A DNA stretch of 64,000 nt from Clitopilus passeckerianus (Eukaryota; Basidiomycota; Agaricomycetes; Agaricales; Entolomataceae): contig CALYLX010000081.1 in assembly GCA_944990035.1 (NCBI GenBank), positions 62,001 to 126,000 on the forward strand. Direction: 5' to 3'. Under the pieces are notes generated by a model. It saw only the letters and a list, made by a program, of their open reading frames with translations. It was not told the DNA's origin and searched no databases. Shown piece by piece: positions 53,109 to 64,000 of this stretch (positions are counted from its first letter, which is position 1; every line of letters begins with the position of its first letter). Made by a program: the position numbers and the translations under genes.

Positions 53109-55457
53109 TCACGTTGTGCACCTTATACTCTCCAGCAGCCCTAGCACCTCCTTCATCCCAGGTCTTGAATCATACTCTTGGCTCCAGCAGCGATCCAGTG
53201 TATCCCAGAAGAAATCTTCGTCCTTAAGGCGGATGTAACACTTGTCGACCCGAGCAGGTTTGACTCCTCTGATAATATCCACGGTGACAGCGTGGTCGTT
53301 GCTTCGGTTTGCATATGGAACGAGCCCGCTAGCGACCTATTTATAGATTGCACGTCAGTCCATGATCCCCAATAACTAGGAAGGAACCGCTGACCTCCAG
53401 ACAGACAGAAGCAAAAGCATAGACATCGCTATACGTCGTGATGGGAGGTGGCTGACCCGTGTCTTCAACTAGCGCTAGGATCAGCTCTGGTGCCATCCAT
53501 CTTGTAGATCCAGCAAAGAAAGAGGAGCCGATGTTGATTGTATCTGACATGTCTTCAATAACTTTGGAGAGTCCAAAGTCGGTAAGAACAGGGCACCCTC
53601 GTTCATCGATCAGGATGTTCACCTAAAGATCGTGTCAGTTCTCCATAACAAGCAAAGCCTCTAGCATTGTATACGTACCCCTTTCAAGTCTCCATGAACA
53701 ACGGTTGGTTGGGCCGAGTGTAGGTACTCAATGCCCGAAGCAATCTGGATGAGCTAAAGCACAGTCAGACACAGGAGAGACTTCAAAGAGCTTGGACACA
53801 CTTACTAGGTCAAGCCTATCCACAGAGAAGTTATCCTTCAAATAGCTGCATAAATTCCCGTGGTCACACCACGCAGAGACCATGCCGATGCTGTTCTGGA
53901 ACTGAACAACTCCAAACAACTGGTTGATATTCCTATGACATAGTCGATGCCATGCAACAACTTCCGTTTGAAGGCGCTGAATAAACACCGTCAGACTACG
54001 TCAACTCGGGCAGGATGAGGAGTGCTAACCTTCATTAGCTTCTCCTTGACGTTCTGCACCATGATCTGCCTCAACACCTTAACTGCAACCTTCCTCGATC
54101 TTCTCTCCACAGGGTCATTCCACACCGCCTTCCATACATCCGCAAATGCTCCATGGCAGACAGGCCCGCTACCCATCTGACTGACCTCGCTGGTGAGGTC
54201 CGTCAGGATGACGCTTCCTTTCACTACAAGGGTGTTCGTGACCGTCTCCTGCAAGAACTTCTGCCGACACCGCTGCTTCAACCTAGAGTAGTCCTGGTGC
54301 TCCTGGATCCAACGAAATTCGTCGTATGAGGAGATGGACAAAGCAACAGGTCGGAGGGAAGCGAAGTATAGGCGCTCGGGGTAGGTCTGAAGGATCATGG
54401 CGTTGCGAAGATGAATGTCCGAGGCTGATTCGATACCGATGTCGACGCGAACGAGGGCCTGCTTGAGGGGCAGCTCGGGTTCTTCGTCTTCTTCATCCGA
54501 CCCAGCATCCGAGTCCTTGGCGCTGGTGCCTAGCACATAGACGTTGAAGGTAGGGAACACCGGGAAGAAAAAGTCGCAACAATCACTATGAATAGGTTTG
54601 GTCAATGCATGGAAGCTGAGAGACAAAAACGAACATACGGGTCCTCTGCAAAGCCTTCATCCAAGGTCCCGAAGCAGGCGTCAGGAAGGATATACTCTTG
54701 TTCCTCGTCTGAAGAGACGCCAATGCAGATTTCAGCATCCCATAGTCTCCAGCAGTAAGTGTCGAAGATGGCTTGGAATTGCTCGAATGGGACCCGAGGG
54801 TCAACTGTTGGTATGTTCCTCTTGATCTTGTGAGGCGGAGACGAATCGGGGTCGTGGGTGAGGAAGCTGGTGAATGCCCTCAGCACCACCCAAAGGCGAT
54901 GTTCAATGATGAGTGGAAGGTATGCAGGGTAGATCATGCCCTGGACGTGCTTCTTATCGGGTTCCTTTGAAGCGCGAACAATTTGTCGATATGCGGCGCT
55001 ATTCCTGAACCTCAGGAAGATGAAGTACTTGCGCAGTACGCCAAGTCGCTTGCGATCTAGATGAACGTATGTTTGGCGCGTAGGGGTCCCGCTAGAGTAG
55101 GTTCGTGACAAAAGGTCTGCGACGGCGCTTTCCGCTTCGCGTTCAAGATCATAGAAAGCTTGCTCTGCGACGAGCAACAGACGTGCGGTTTGGGAGTAGC
55201 TTTCAAGGTCTTGGAAAATGGGGCGTCGTTCTGTTGCTGATGGGCTGGAGCGGACTTCGTCGAGTTCGTTGTCATAAACGTCGTAGATGTGGACTCTGGC
55301 ATCTCGTGGGAGGTCATTCGGACCACTATAGAAAGGTGCCAATCGTGAGCAGAGCTGCTTCTACAGTGAGAGTGGTAGCTTACATCGAAGATGACCAGAG
55401 CTTCAGGATGAATGGTGGAAGATAGAACGGACATTCTATGGTGTTGTCCTGGAACAT
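53109..55457 (-). CDS. TKL-like protein kinase with N-terminal unknown domain
   Basis: Read leftwards from ATG 55457 (MFQDNTIECPFYLPPF). About 450 N-terminal residues contain no motif I know (LESYSQTARLLLVAEQAF, RLGVLRKYFIFLRFRNSA, an acidic linker GSDEEDEEPELP). The kinase domain then begins GSGPVCHGAFADVWKA (glycine loop), with KVAVKVLR (lysine), an alpha-C segment RLQTEVVAWHRLCHRNINQL, HGDLKGVNILI (catalytic loop), LTDFGLSKV (DFG), STRWMAPEL (APE) and DVYAFASVCLEV. It ends LLESIRCTT at TGA 53109-53111. HGDLKxxN with this spacing is typical of the TKL-like kinases expanded in Agaricomycetes. All catalytic residues are present. Introns lie at about 54597-54642 and at several places inside the domain. 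Substrate unknown. Confidence 0.85.
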
Positions 55458-56049
55458 GGGGGAAGCGTTGTCAATAGGCCCTTGACTGGGGTAAAGGGTG
55501 GGAGCAATATACCGAGCTCATGTCGATTTCATTCTCCTCTTCTCAGAAGATAGAAGATGCTGACGGTAAGATAGATCCAGGGTACGTTGCCACCAATACC
55601 AGTTTGAGCTAGGTTCGGAACGGCGGCCTGTACAGCACATAAGGTTATAGACGTTAAATCACGAAAATAGGGCACGTACGCTGAAGCTAACAGACGCGAC
55701 CCCAGAACGACGACATATGCCAGGCCGCTTACGGCCACCTGCTCAATATCAGAGAGGGAATAAGATGGCTGAAGGGGTCATCCCATCAAATTACCCTTTG
55801 GCAGAATCTTATACAGTTTCCGAAAGTGGTGCGTCATACCCAGGCCCGCAACGAGGCAATGCAACCAGACGCAGCAGCAACCAACCGGGGTATGTACGGG
55901 GCCTGGACTTTAAGACGTCAATGCATGGTGGAGTATCACCGTACTCCGCCAATTCATACAAGGCGCCAGCCAAGAAGCGGACCGGCATTGCAAGCATCGT
56001 GTGCGTCGCGTGGCGTGTCCTCTACCATTCACAGGTGGAGTTAACAGCT
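55458..56049. other. intergenic region, no confident gene
   Basis: An open frame from 55717 (MPGRLRPPAQYQRGNK) covers part of this region and runs to 56277, but it has no motif and overlaps better kinase-like reading in another frame. It is not called. Confidence 0.3.
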
Positions 56050-56220
56050 GGCCCAAGATGGAAAAGTTGCTGTGAAGATGTTGAAGATCCAGAGAAACGC
56101 CGCAGGGACAAGAACGGAGATAAGTGGCTCTGGCTGGTGCCGGTGAGCGTCTATCTGTCTCCAATGGCTGGTTTGAGGAGGTGCATGCAGGGTTTGGCCT
56201 CAGGAGGCATGCTAATCGAT
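56050..56220 (+). pseudogene. decayed kinase-like fragment
   Basis: At 56057-56092 one frame reads DGKVAVKMLKIQ, like the VAVK strand with the catalytic Lys. At 56175-56215 another frame reads EEVHAGFGLRRHANR, like the alpha-C helix of Agaricomycete kinases (REVxxWSxLRHxN). A possible intron (GTGAGC to TTTGAG) lies between. The upstream frame has a stop, and no catalytic loop follows. It is probably a remnant of a kinase copy; chance similarity cannot be excluded. Confidence 0.3.
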
Positions 56221-56462
56221 GGTAAACTCCAACTACAAGATAAGAGTTTCAGAACATCCTCACCTCGTTGTTTCTGACGCTTTCACATGCACACTACTCA
56301 CAGTACGAACCGACAACGAAACGAATGCATATATATTTGCTGTTCACAACACGTTCACGGGCTTCAGCGGAGTCGGGGCCGAAGTCACGGTAAGTGTCCA
56401 TTGCGATGGGTTCTCTGGCTGTGGGCCTCCGGACGAAAAGAGAAAAATTAATTAATTAATTA

Positions 56463-56991
56463 CTGTCAATCCGGAAAATCATGTCATAACTGAAATTTCG
56501 TTTTCTTGCGGCCGTGATTATGTGATGACCTCGGCAAGCGCCGACCGTGGGCGCCTGAGCTCGAAATGAGAGCGTCAACCAAATCTCGCCCACTTCTGAA
56601 TAGAATTTGGCACGCCCGACACTCGATTTACAACCGACACACGCTCATTTATTTTTTAAATCATTTTATCTAGTTTTATCCACTCCTTCTGTTATGTTTC
56701 CCCGTATACCATTGTGTTGCCAACGTGCGATACTTCGCTCAGAGACCCCCAGAATCTCAGCTACATCCTCTGTTATATAGTCATTCTCCACTAGCCACAA
56801 CGCGCGTTGCCTAAGGTCCTCACTTATGTGACGGAAAACCATTGAGATGCTGATAATTCAACTCGGACGTTCCACTTCAATGGACGAGCACCATCAGCCA
56901 GCCCCGGCTCGGCTAAACCCGAGGGTCACACGTGATCACGGCCGCAAGCAAACGAAAATTTCAGTTATGACATGATTTTCCGGATTGACAG
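56463..56991. mobile_element. Tc1/mariner-like element with terminal inverted repeats, non-autonomous
   Basis: The ends are inverted copies of CTGTCAATCCGGAAAATCAT and further matching sequence to about 58 bp with only a few differences (56463-56520 against 56934-56991). Each end is flanked by TA (56461-56462 and 56992-56993), the target duplication of Tc1/mariner elements. Length is 529 bp. The inside holds only the start of a transposase gene, so the copy cannot move by itself. The close match of the two ends suggests fairly recent insertion. Confidence 0.82.
56666..56842 (-). pseudogene. truncated Tc1/mariner-type transposase, HTH only
   Basis: From ATG 56842 leftwards to TAA 56666-56668, 58 codons. 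The translation contains ISEDLRQRALWLVENDYI and EDVAEILGVSERSIARW, the homeodomain-like helix-turn-helix that opens Tc1/mariner (IS630-type) transposases and binds the element's inverted repeats. The DDE catalytic part is missing. It lies wholly inside the 529-bp inverted-repeat element. Confidence 0.75.
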
Positions 56992-56993
56992 TA

Positions 56994-57800
56994 AGAGGAG
57001 GGAAGAGAGGAAGCGAAAAGGTATGCGGAAAACCTCTCAAAGCTTGAAATCTTGTGGAAACACTCTCGGGCCGGTCCAGATCAATGGTAAAGTACTCAAA
57101 TCAAGGAGCATTATCGAGGGGAGGCGTGAACGGTTGGTTGGCAGCCAATCATTCCGTACGCTATTTCGCGACTTTTCGTCCATGTTTTGAGTAAATATAA
57201 GAAAGTACGAGAGCGGAAAGTGTACTTACATGGTCAACGAGGCCAATATCTGTCTGCAAGGTTCTGGATTGCCCAGCAATACTGGGTAGATTCTAATTCA
57301 TCAAATTGTGCGCAAATGAAGAACCTTTAGAGTTGCAGAGTGCCTTTGATGGGCTCTCCGATACTCTAAGCTCATTGTGAGAACATACCAGGCCGTCAGC
57401 TACTTCATACAGTGCACAATCATGGGGAGGAAGTACAAGGGAAATGCTGAATTGTACGGGAACGAACAGAGTTAATGCATCTTAGGTAGTGTTCCCAGCA
57501 TACGAGTAATCAAAACTGCTGGTTTTCTGAGTTTTGTAGCTTCGGCGAACGATGTCATAGTTCTGAGAGATCTCATCCTCGAGCTAGAGCCCCATCAAAA
57601 TTGCTCTTTTGCCACAACGAACCCATTCTGGAGCTCAGCACTTCTGTGTTAGCAGTATCTAGCTATTATCCACCGATATTACCTGCTTCCTGGTTCTAAA
57701 CTCGTAGAAACGGTCAAAAATCCTTGCTTTAGGTGTGAATCTGGCCATGAGCGCACCATTGAGAAGGATTTTCGGCTAATAATAGGTGAATTATTTTCTA
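56994..57800. other. gene-poor region, nothing recognised
   Basis: Only short frames without motif. It may be older transposon-derived sequence. Confidence 0.35.
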
Positions 57801-57950
57801 AAACGCGCTTCGCGCGTCCAATACTAGTATATCTACATAATATACATACTTTTACTACTTGGACTCTGCCTAGGAGCTCACCAGACCGTGTCGAATCTGT
57901 CCACTGACAAACGCGCTTCCAACGCGTCCAAAAACAGTATATCAGAATTC
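57801..57950. repeat. imperfect direct repeat, AT-rich with CG-rich core
   Basis: Two blocks about 110 bp apart share the pattern aaacgcgctt, then cgcgtccaa, then agtatatc (about 57802-57832 and 57909-57945). They are followed by runs of TATATA. Possibly remains of a transposon end; no gene. Confidence 0.3.
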
Positions 57951-58788
57951 CCATATAAAGTATATCGATATATTATATACAGTACATCGTTTTAAACTCA
58001 GCTACATCGCTCCACACCCACAGCCTAGTCAGACTGCCCTTGCGCTTGCGATGTATTGTCATCTGCTTGCTCATGCTTGGTGTGATTGATCCCTCCGGCT
58101 CACTGGTTCCGGTCCCTTGCTAGCGCCTGTTTATGATAACCACCTCACCGACCGTCGTGGACGACCTGCAGTTCAATTGGGAACGTAACTCCAAGTGAAA
58201 CAGGGCCACTTGCTTTGGAACAGTCATCCAACGGCCGAAAGCTTACGATGCATATTGGAGGTTAAGAAGGTTGGAAGGTTGACTCACGCGTCGCAGAAAG
58301 CTTCCTACTCTCGCTCAAGTCCTTGCAATATGTATCAAGAGTCCCAAGAGTTTGGATGATCTGGCTTTCTTTGGCTGACTGAAGGGAAAGGCAACTCTGG
58401 GCACGGTTCAACTCTAGTAATATCTATACAACAACGGTGTAAACCGCTCAAAGAGTCGCTCTGTTGAAAAGACTTATGCGTTACGGCTATACAGTATATT
58501 CATTGTATCTACGCACCCAATAAAATAAACTGACGAACTCTTGAGTAAATCAATTCCAATTTCCAAAGACCTTGCAATCCAGTACATAATTGACGCCCAA
58601 AGAACGCCGATCAAAGTTCGGATCAGACCTAACATGTCCAAAGAACGCGATCGAGACCGAATGCCTCCACCCTTTATTGGGTTAAAACAAATTACGCGAT
58701 ATAAATTTGCCACCGCACGATTCGCCCCATTTCTTTCGCTTTTACCATTGTCGGCACTTTCTTTGCGACTTTGATACCTCAGACCAAT
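57951..58788. other. intergenic region upstream of the peroxiredoxin gene
   Basis: AT-rich at left, then promoter sequence. A long minus frame (58474-58995) overlaps the peroxiredoxin start and is not coding-like. Confidence 0.35.
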
Positions 58789-59847
58789 ATGCCTGTATAC
58801 GTTCAACGCCCTGCTCCTCAATTCAAGGCTCAAGCCGTCGTTGATGGTGAATTCAAGGATATCTCCCTGGAGGAATTCAAAGGTCAATGGTAGGTGGACG
58901 ATTTGTTTTGTAGAAACGCCGCTGGCTGTTTTTTTTGGCGCGTGCTGGAGGATATTTGACACTGAATATGACATTTCTTCACCACGGAATCGCAAATAAT
59001 TGTTGGACTCTATCAGACGCGTTCAAATTACGCGACACGTCGGCACTTTTGCCCAATGTTCTTCTCGTATGAATTCGTCACTAATATGTCCCGCCTCTAG
59101 GGTTGTCCTCCTTTTCTATCCCATGGACTTCACCTTCGTGTGCCCCACGTAAGCTCTTCTTTGCCTCAATGGGGTTTTTTTTCGCGCCTAACATGAGGCT
59201 TGTCGTGAAGTGAAATTCTGGCCTTCAACGATGCGCTCCCTCAATTGAAGACCCTCAACACCGTCGTGCTTGGTATCTCTACCGACTCTGCGTACTCTCA
59301 TTTTGCGTGGGCCACCCAACCCCGGGCTCAAGGTGGACTTGGACCCGACCTCAAGCTTCCCTTGGTTGCCGACAGGACCATGAGCATCTCCAGGGAGTAC
59401 GGTGTCCTCATTGAAGAAGAGGGCATCAGCTTGAGGGGACTGTTCATCATCGACCCCAAGGGTACTGTGAGGTATGTAACCAGCCACGAAAAATATTTCC
59501 AAAACGATTTCTTATGTCTTGTTTACGCCAGACAAATTACGGTCAACGACCTTCCCGTCGGTCGCTCTGTCGAGGAGACCATTCGTCTTATCAAGGCATT
59601 CCAGTTCACTGTACGTGTTTTCCCCCTTGTCACATCTTTCTGCGACTCATACACTCTATATCTGTAGGATGTGCATGGCGAAGTTTGCCCAGCCAACTGG
59701 AACGAAGGTTCGAAGACCATGAAGCCCGACCCCAAGGGCTCTCAGGAATACTTCGCTTCCGTCAATGCGAATGGACACACCAACGGCGACGTCAACGGCC
59801 ATGCCAAGAAGAGGCAGAGAACTGAGAGCATGGATGTCAAGGCTTAA
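58789..59847 (+). CDS. 2-Cys peroxiredoxin (Tsa1/AhpC type) with NLS-like tail
   Basis: Reduces hydrogen peroxide and organic peroxides using thioredoxin. Five exons: 58789-58889, 59101-59148, 59211-59471, 59532-59610 and 59668-59847. The introns include one of 211 nt after exon 1. It starts [20 protein letters not shown]. The peroxidatic Cys is in [12 protein letters not shown] and the resolving Cys in HGEVCPANW, so it is a typical 2-Cys enzyme. The GGLG motif (QGGLGPDL) marks a form prone to over-oxidation, which suits peroxide signalling. After the conserved core come about 30 extra residues, [20 protein letters not shown] then TESMDVKA. The KKRQR cluster looks like a nuclear localisation signal, not part of the standard family. 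YF motif at the usual C-terminal helix is present as EYF. Confidence 0.93.
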
Positions 59848-60765
59848 GAGACCCCACTGGCTTGAGACGCGCTGCACATCTAGATGCGCTTTATCTTCTC
59901 AGATACCACTTATTGAACCTAGATTCGATGTAGATATTCGTACATTACTTGAGGAAACCCTTATCCACTACACAACAAATATACCTGAGCTCTTTGTGTC
60001 TGATATCGTTGCTTCTCGGTGAATTCCAGTGCGTGTCGGCCTTCCTTGCTTTGTGTGGATTCCATCTCGGACAGTTCTGGGACTCCTGGTGGCTGATTGC
60101 AGGGTTGCCTTCCTGGCCGAATCAAGCGGAACACTAACCGGATTCGGCACTCCATTCCCACGACTTGTCCTTTCACCAAACCACTCAGACGCTCACTAGT
60201 GGGCGTTCTCTCTTGCCAATCGTCGGTGCACTATTGAGACGGAACATCAACCTTATTAGAAGATATCGAACACCACGAGCTGTTGAGTCTTGAGGATACA
60301 AGGAATCTCCTGGCAGGCCCAGCTACCGTTCTTAATACTGTAAAAGTCCTCATGGCAGCCAATTCGACTCCGATGTCCTGTAATCCTAGTCGTTCCGAGA
60401 GATTGCAATGGCCCATCACGTCGTGGCCATAGGAATCTCCATTTTCGATTATCACAGAACAAAGGGAGAGGCGGACCACGTGCAAATTTCAGGTTGCTTT
60501 GACCCTCCTAGTGTCGGCTCTCCTGCCGTTTCGGGAAGGAGGGGTATTGTTCCCCAACCTGAGCCACAAACGTATGCGAGGTCATGCATATGGCCAAAGC
60601 TGCAGCATTCGCGATAATATATATCGACGTTCCGTCCGGACCTCTTCTCTCTACCACCACCATCCCCCCTTGCTGCTACTCTCCTCTCGCCGAGTACATC
60701 AACCTCCGCATACGCCACAGAGCACACTACAACAAAGAAAGGTTTTCTGCCTCAGGAGAAACAGC
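59848..60765. other. intergenic region, no gene seen
   Basis: Peroxiredoxin 3' UTR and promoter of the following gene. Frames on both strands are short and lack motifs. Confidence 0.4.
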
Positions 60766-63700
60766 ATGGTCGATTATTATGGCAACATTCTTGAACCTGA
60801 GACGGCCCCTGGTGTCGATCCCGCTCTCCCCATCAAGCTCGAGCGTCGAGCAATGTCAATCACAGAGCTCCTGCAACAGCCCAGGAAGGCGATTGAAGAA
60901 CACGGCCAAGTCAGTGTATTTGCCACATGCAGATCCTCTGCTTTACTATGGTATCTGAACTAAACAGATATCCTATCAGAATATACGTTGGTATTACCCA
61001 GGCGTCGACAAGTGCAGTGTTTACACTTACCTTGTGGATGTCGCGAACCATTATAAAGACCTGAAGGATCCCTACGAACACGCGAGGGTCATCAAACTGC
61101 TTCCAGAATATGATTTATTCCGATGGGAAGGGAGGGTAAGCTCTTCCTCCAGTTTGCGATATGGTCACCCTTTGATCAAACATTTTCAGGTCCATCTCAT
61201 CAAGAAGCCTGAATTCTTTGAAACATTCAAACCTAACCTTAGGGTTCCTCCGTCTCAGAGGCTTAAGAGAGGTGGCCCGAGAATACTCTACCAACTTCCT
61301 CCACGAGAACCTGAGGATCGTCAGCGTATCATCCATCTTCCACCAGTTGAGAACGATGAGCTTGATGCCTCTCCCCCGACTTCTCCGGTAGCGCTGGCGC
61401 CCCCCAGATTGTATATACCGCCACCTCCACCCCCCACCCGTTCGATATCAATGGTGTCATCCTCAATACTTCAACACTGGAATGGTTATACGTACCCCCA
61501 ACCCGACCTGATAACAAGACCCACCTCTCCTAAAGCTTCACGTCCCCCAGTTGCTTTGCAACTTCCACCTGCAAGTATCCCAATTCAGCTTCCTGTACCC
61601 GTCGGCACTCCAGTTGTTGGAGTAGAATCCCTCCTCGACAACATTCAGGCAATCCCAGATGCACTTGAGGTCTTCCCCGGACCTTCTCCAGACGACTATG
61701 AAGATGGAACACCGGTAGAGATGGAGGTGGACGAGCCCACTTTCCAGTCGACACAGACAGAGACCAACCCAATGAAGATTGTTTACCCGCCTATTCCCCG
61801 TGGTTGCGCCACCCCGCCTTCTGTCAAGCCCACGAGTTCGTCTTCCGTTACAGTATCGACCTATCATAAAGAATATCCCCCTCGCTCCTTCTTCCCGGGC
61901 CCTTCCTGGCTGCATAAACAAGAGGAAACGCTTCAAACATCCCATGACGACCTCCGCAAAGACCTGAACCTTGCTCGACAGGAACTCGCCGACATGCTAA
62001 TGGACGCCGCACGCGCCGAAGCTGAAGTGAATAAGGCCAAAATGGAGACTAACGAGTGGGTCGCTTCAATGAAGGACCAAATTGGCCCGATGTACGACTT
62101 TGACGGACTCCTGGAACAAGCGAAGAAAGCCTCTAGGGGCGAACCCTCTGCTAATGATGGCGCCGTCGAGGAAGCCAAACCTGGCTTCAGGGTCCACATT
62201 GCCAGGAAGGTGAAGAAACTCCTTCGACTCAAAGCCTCTTCCTCTCAAACCCCTCCTGCGACGGTTGGATCGCCTCCTCCCCAACAAATTCAACCTGTAG
62301 TTCCCGGAACTGGGAACGTCGTACCTGCCAACGGAGAAATGATTAGAACTAATCTTGGGCCTGCTGCTCAACGAGAAAAAGAGCTGGAAGAGGCTCAAGC
62401 TCGAATCATGGCTGATGCACCACGAGTTTTCTCCGTGAAGGAGGCCCCGGTTGAGCAAGCACCGCCGCAGAGGTCACCATCGCCAGCACCCGTTGTCCCT
62501 GCTTTCCCAACTGAACCTAATGTGGAACCGCCAAACTTAGAAAGGTCTCCATCTCCATCCCATGCGTCGTCCACCACCCCTGTCCAGCCTGTGGTCGAAA
62601 CTTTACCTCCTTCAAACTCACCTCCCTTCCCTCATACCCTTTCAGCGGCTCCTGAAGACTTAGAGGATGAGCTCAAATATGTTGAAGATCCTAATCCTAC
62701 CGGAACAGGTCCGGTTGAAGGCTCAACTGGCCCATCGAACAACTGCGACCCGAGCCCCCCGTTCCCTGAAATTGACCGTCCAAAGGAAGTGTGGAGTTGG
62801 GAGTGAGTTTCTTTTGGTTTCCTTCATGAAGTCGCTTGAACTGACCAATCCTTTCGCAGGACTGCTTATGGTGGCGGATTAGAATTTGAAACCTGGTATC
62901 ATCACAATCCGAACTTTACAGATGCGATACACGTGTACGTTCCTACTCGCATGCCTGCTCTCCCGAGTTTTCCGACATTTGGAACATAGGCATGTCATGG
63001 ATCCGAAACTTTGGGGACGACAAGTTCCAGAGGCTGAATACCCCGTCGGGGTTCCCCATAGCCGTAAGGTTGTTTACCTACCTCCGTGAGTCGACGTCAA
63101 TGATCTTAGTGATGCCATGAACTTACCGCTTTATTCATAGGCCTGGTTACTCTAGTATTCTTCACTCTGCTCGTTATCGGGGTCAGAAACGGCATAGGAA
63201 GGTGATAGATGAGGAAACATATGAAGATGAAGTCCAGGATCCAAGGAAAAGGGCCAAATACATTGTCGAGGAAGGTGCGGACATCGACACAATGGTGGCA
63301 GCCTCAAACATCCTCCTCCCAGAGAGTGAATCTGAGGCAGTGTTCACGAACCTCAGCGATGGATACAGCTCTAGCGATACCAACTCAACTATAGGTGACT
63401 CCTCTTCCGACAGCGACGATGACAATACTGGCAGCAGTCCCCTCCGCCAACTAACGCCTTGGCCTGTTCCTTTCGCTGACATGGACATGGCCGATATCGA
63501 TGTCGACTCAGGATCAGAATACCAAGCTGACGCCGAAATGTCTGATGCCGAATCCTCTACTGGCGGCCACGACGATTCTCCCCCACTCTTTGTTTCTTTG
63601 ATCGGCAGGCCCACCGACTATGATACTCTCAAGCCCTTCTTCGATCAGGTTGATCGCGAAGCTCGAGTCAGACGAGCTCGGGGTGAACATGCCCCTGCCC

Positions 63701-64000
63701 TTCGACCCACTCCCTCCCAGTCTCTCCCAACTCCGGCACTCAACCCCATAACGGCCCCGGCCCCTGTACCAGCACCGACTGCAGGTCCCTCCCGCGGCGG
63801 CGGCCTCCGTCGTGCCACAGAAATGGTTTATCGAGATGCCAACGGGCACCCAACCACTTACATAGTGGAGCAAGCTCCTTCATTCGTGCCCAAAATGAGA
63901 AGCTCCCCGGACCGCTTTCAGATACGACCCCTTTGTGAACCACTTCACCCCTGCCACGATAAATTCATTGCCGACAACCAACTTATTACATGGGACGTTA
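60766..64000 (+). CDS. proline-rich hypothetical protein, incomplete at right edge
   Basis: Not recognised; it continues beyond the window. It starts MVDYYGNILEPETAPGVD. Exons join as EEHGQ to ISYQNIRWYYPGVDKC, EYDLFRWEGR to VHLIKKPEFFETFKPN, then a 1.6-kb exon, WSWE to TAYGGGLEFETWYHHN, AIHV to HVMDPKLWGRQ, and LPP to GYSSILHSARY. The first 130 residues look globular. Most of the rest is low complexity: Pro/Ser/Val-rich stretches, one coiled coil (LRKDLNLARQELADMLMDAA) near the middle, a basic patch (ARKVKKLLRLK), and an acidic Ser-rich part (SSSDSDDDNTGSS) near the end. No enzyme motif. Lineage-specific disordered proteins like this are common in Agaricomycetes. Confidence 0.75.

Noticed and set aside
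55717..56277. 186-codon plus-strand frame
   Set aside because: No motif, and the kinase-like VAVK reading lies in a different frame of the same DNA, so the frame is probably chance.
57801..58000. CRISPR-like or satellite repeat
   Set aside because: Only two imperfect units in AT-rich DNA of a eukaryote; no regular spacing.
58474..58995. Long minus-strand frame over the peroxiredoxin start
   Set aside because: Lies antisense to the promoter, exon 1 and first intron of a clear peroxiredoxin gene, with no family resemblance.

Overview
The window is nuclear DNA from a filamentous basidiomycete, most likely an Agaricomycete. Genes lie on both strands and are dense. Most are cut by many short introns of about 49-75 nt with GT-AG ends (one convincing GC-AG). 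There is a eukaryotic tRNA-Val, an AUR1-type inositol phosphorylceramide synthase, a fungalysin, and lineage-expanded MYND, F-box-like and kinase genes. Species cannot be fixed from the sequence. All exon models were assembled by eye from splice signals and reading-frame continuity, so exact ends are provisional.

Layout, left to right. 0.5-8.9 kb: secreted fungalysin (M36), an ankyrin-repeat protein, a coiled-coil protein on the minus strand, and a small multi-pass membrane protein. 10.0-29.4 kb: an accessory block with four plus-strand paralogs of the DUF1399 / glycine-rich-domain (GRDP-like) family, here called A, B, C and D. Between C and D sit three minus-strand MYND zinc-finger genes, two of them broken. 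An HTH-Psq fragment lies between A and B. A and B share a 416-bp stretch identical through three introns, which is a strong sign of recent gene conversion. C and D end in Gly/Cys-rich tails that A and B lack. D carries an apparent 1-nt frameshift.

29.5-44.1 kb: mostly core genes. These are tRNA-Val(UAC), an F-box/LRR-like protein, a METTL7-like methyltransferase, AUR1, a SIRT5-type sirtuin, a large disordered/coiled-coil protein, a three-AT-hook protein and an S9 peptidase. 44.2-48.6 kb: a tandem array of three more MYND genes that share a promoter motif; the third is broken. 49.0-55.5 kb: a vWA-RING/IBR ubiquitin-ligase-like protein and a TKL-like kinase, both minus strand. 55.5-58.8 kb: gene-poor sequence with a decayed kinase-like fragment and a 529-bp Tc1/mariner-like inverted-repeat element carrying a truncated transposase HTH. 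58.8-64 kb: a 2-Cys peroxiredoxin with an NLS-like tail, and a long proline-rich protein that runs off the right edge.

The part most worth attention is the GRDP cluster. Across four diverged copies, every protein keeps a PPxY motif just before the domain, a CxxC-x24-Cx(2-4)C putative zinc ribbon inserted in the middle, and a repeated set of His/Asp motifs (WHxYxLNP, RYHAF, DIDLAWHTHQ, SDHN). The two newest copies are being homogenised by conversion. No function is known to me for these fungal proteins.
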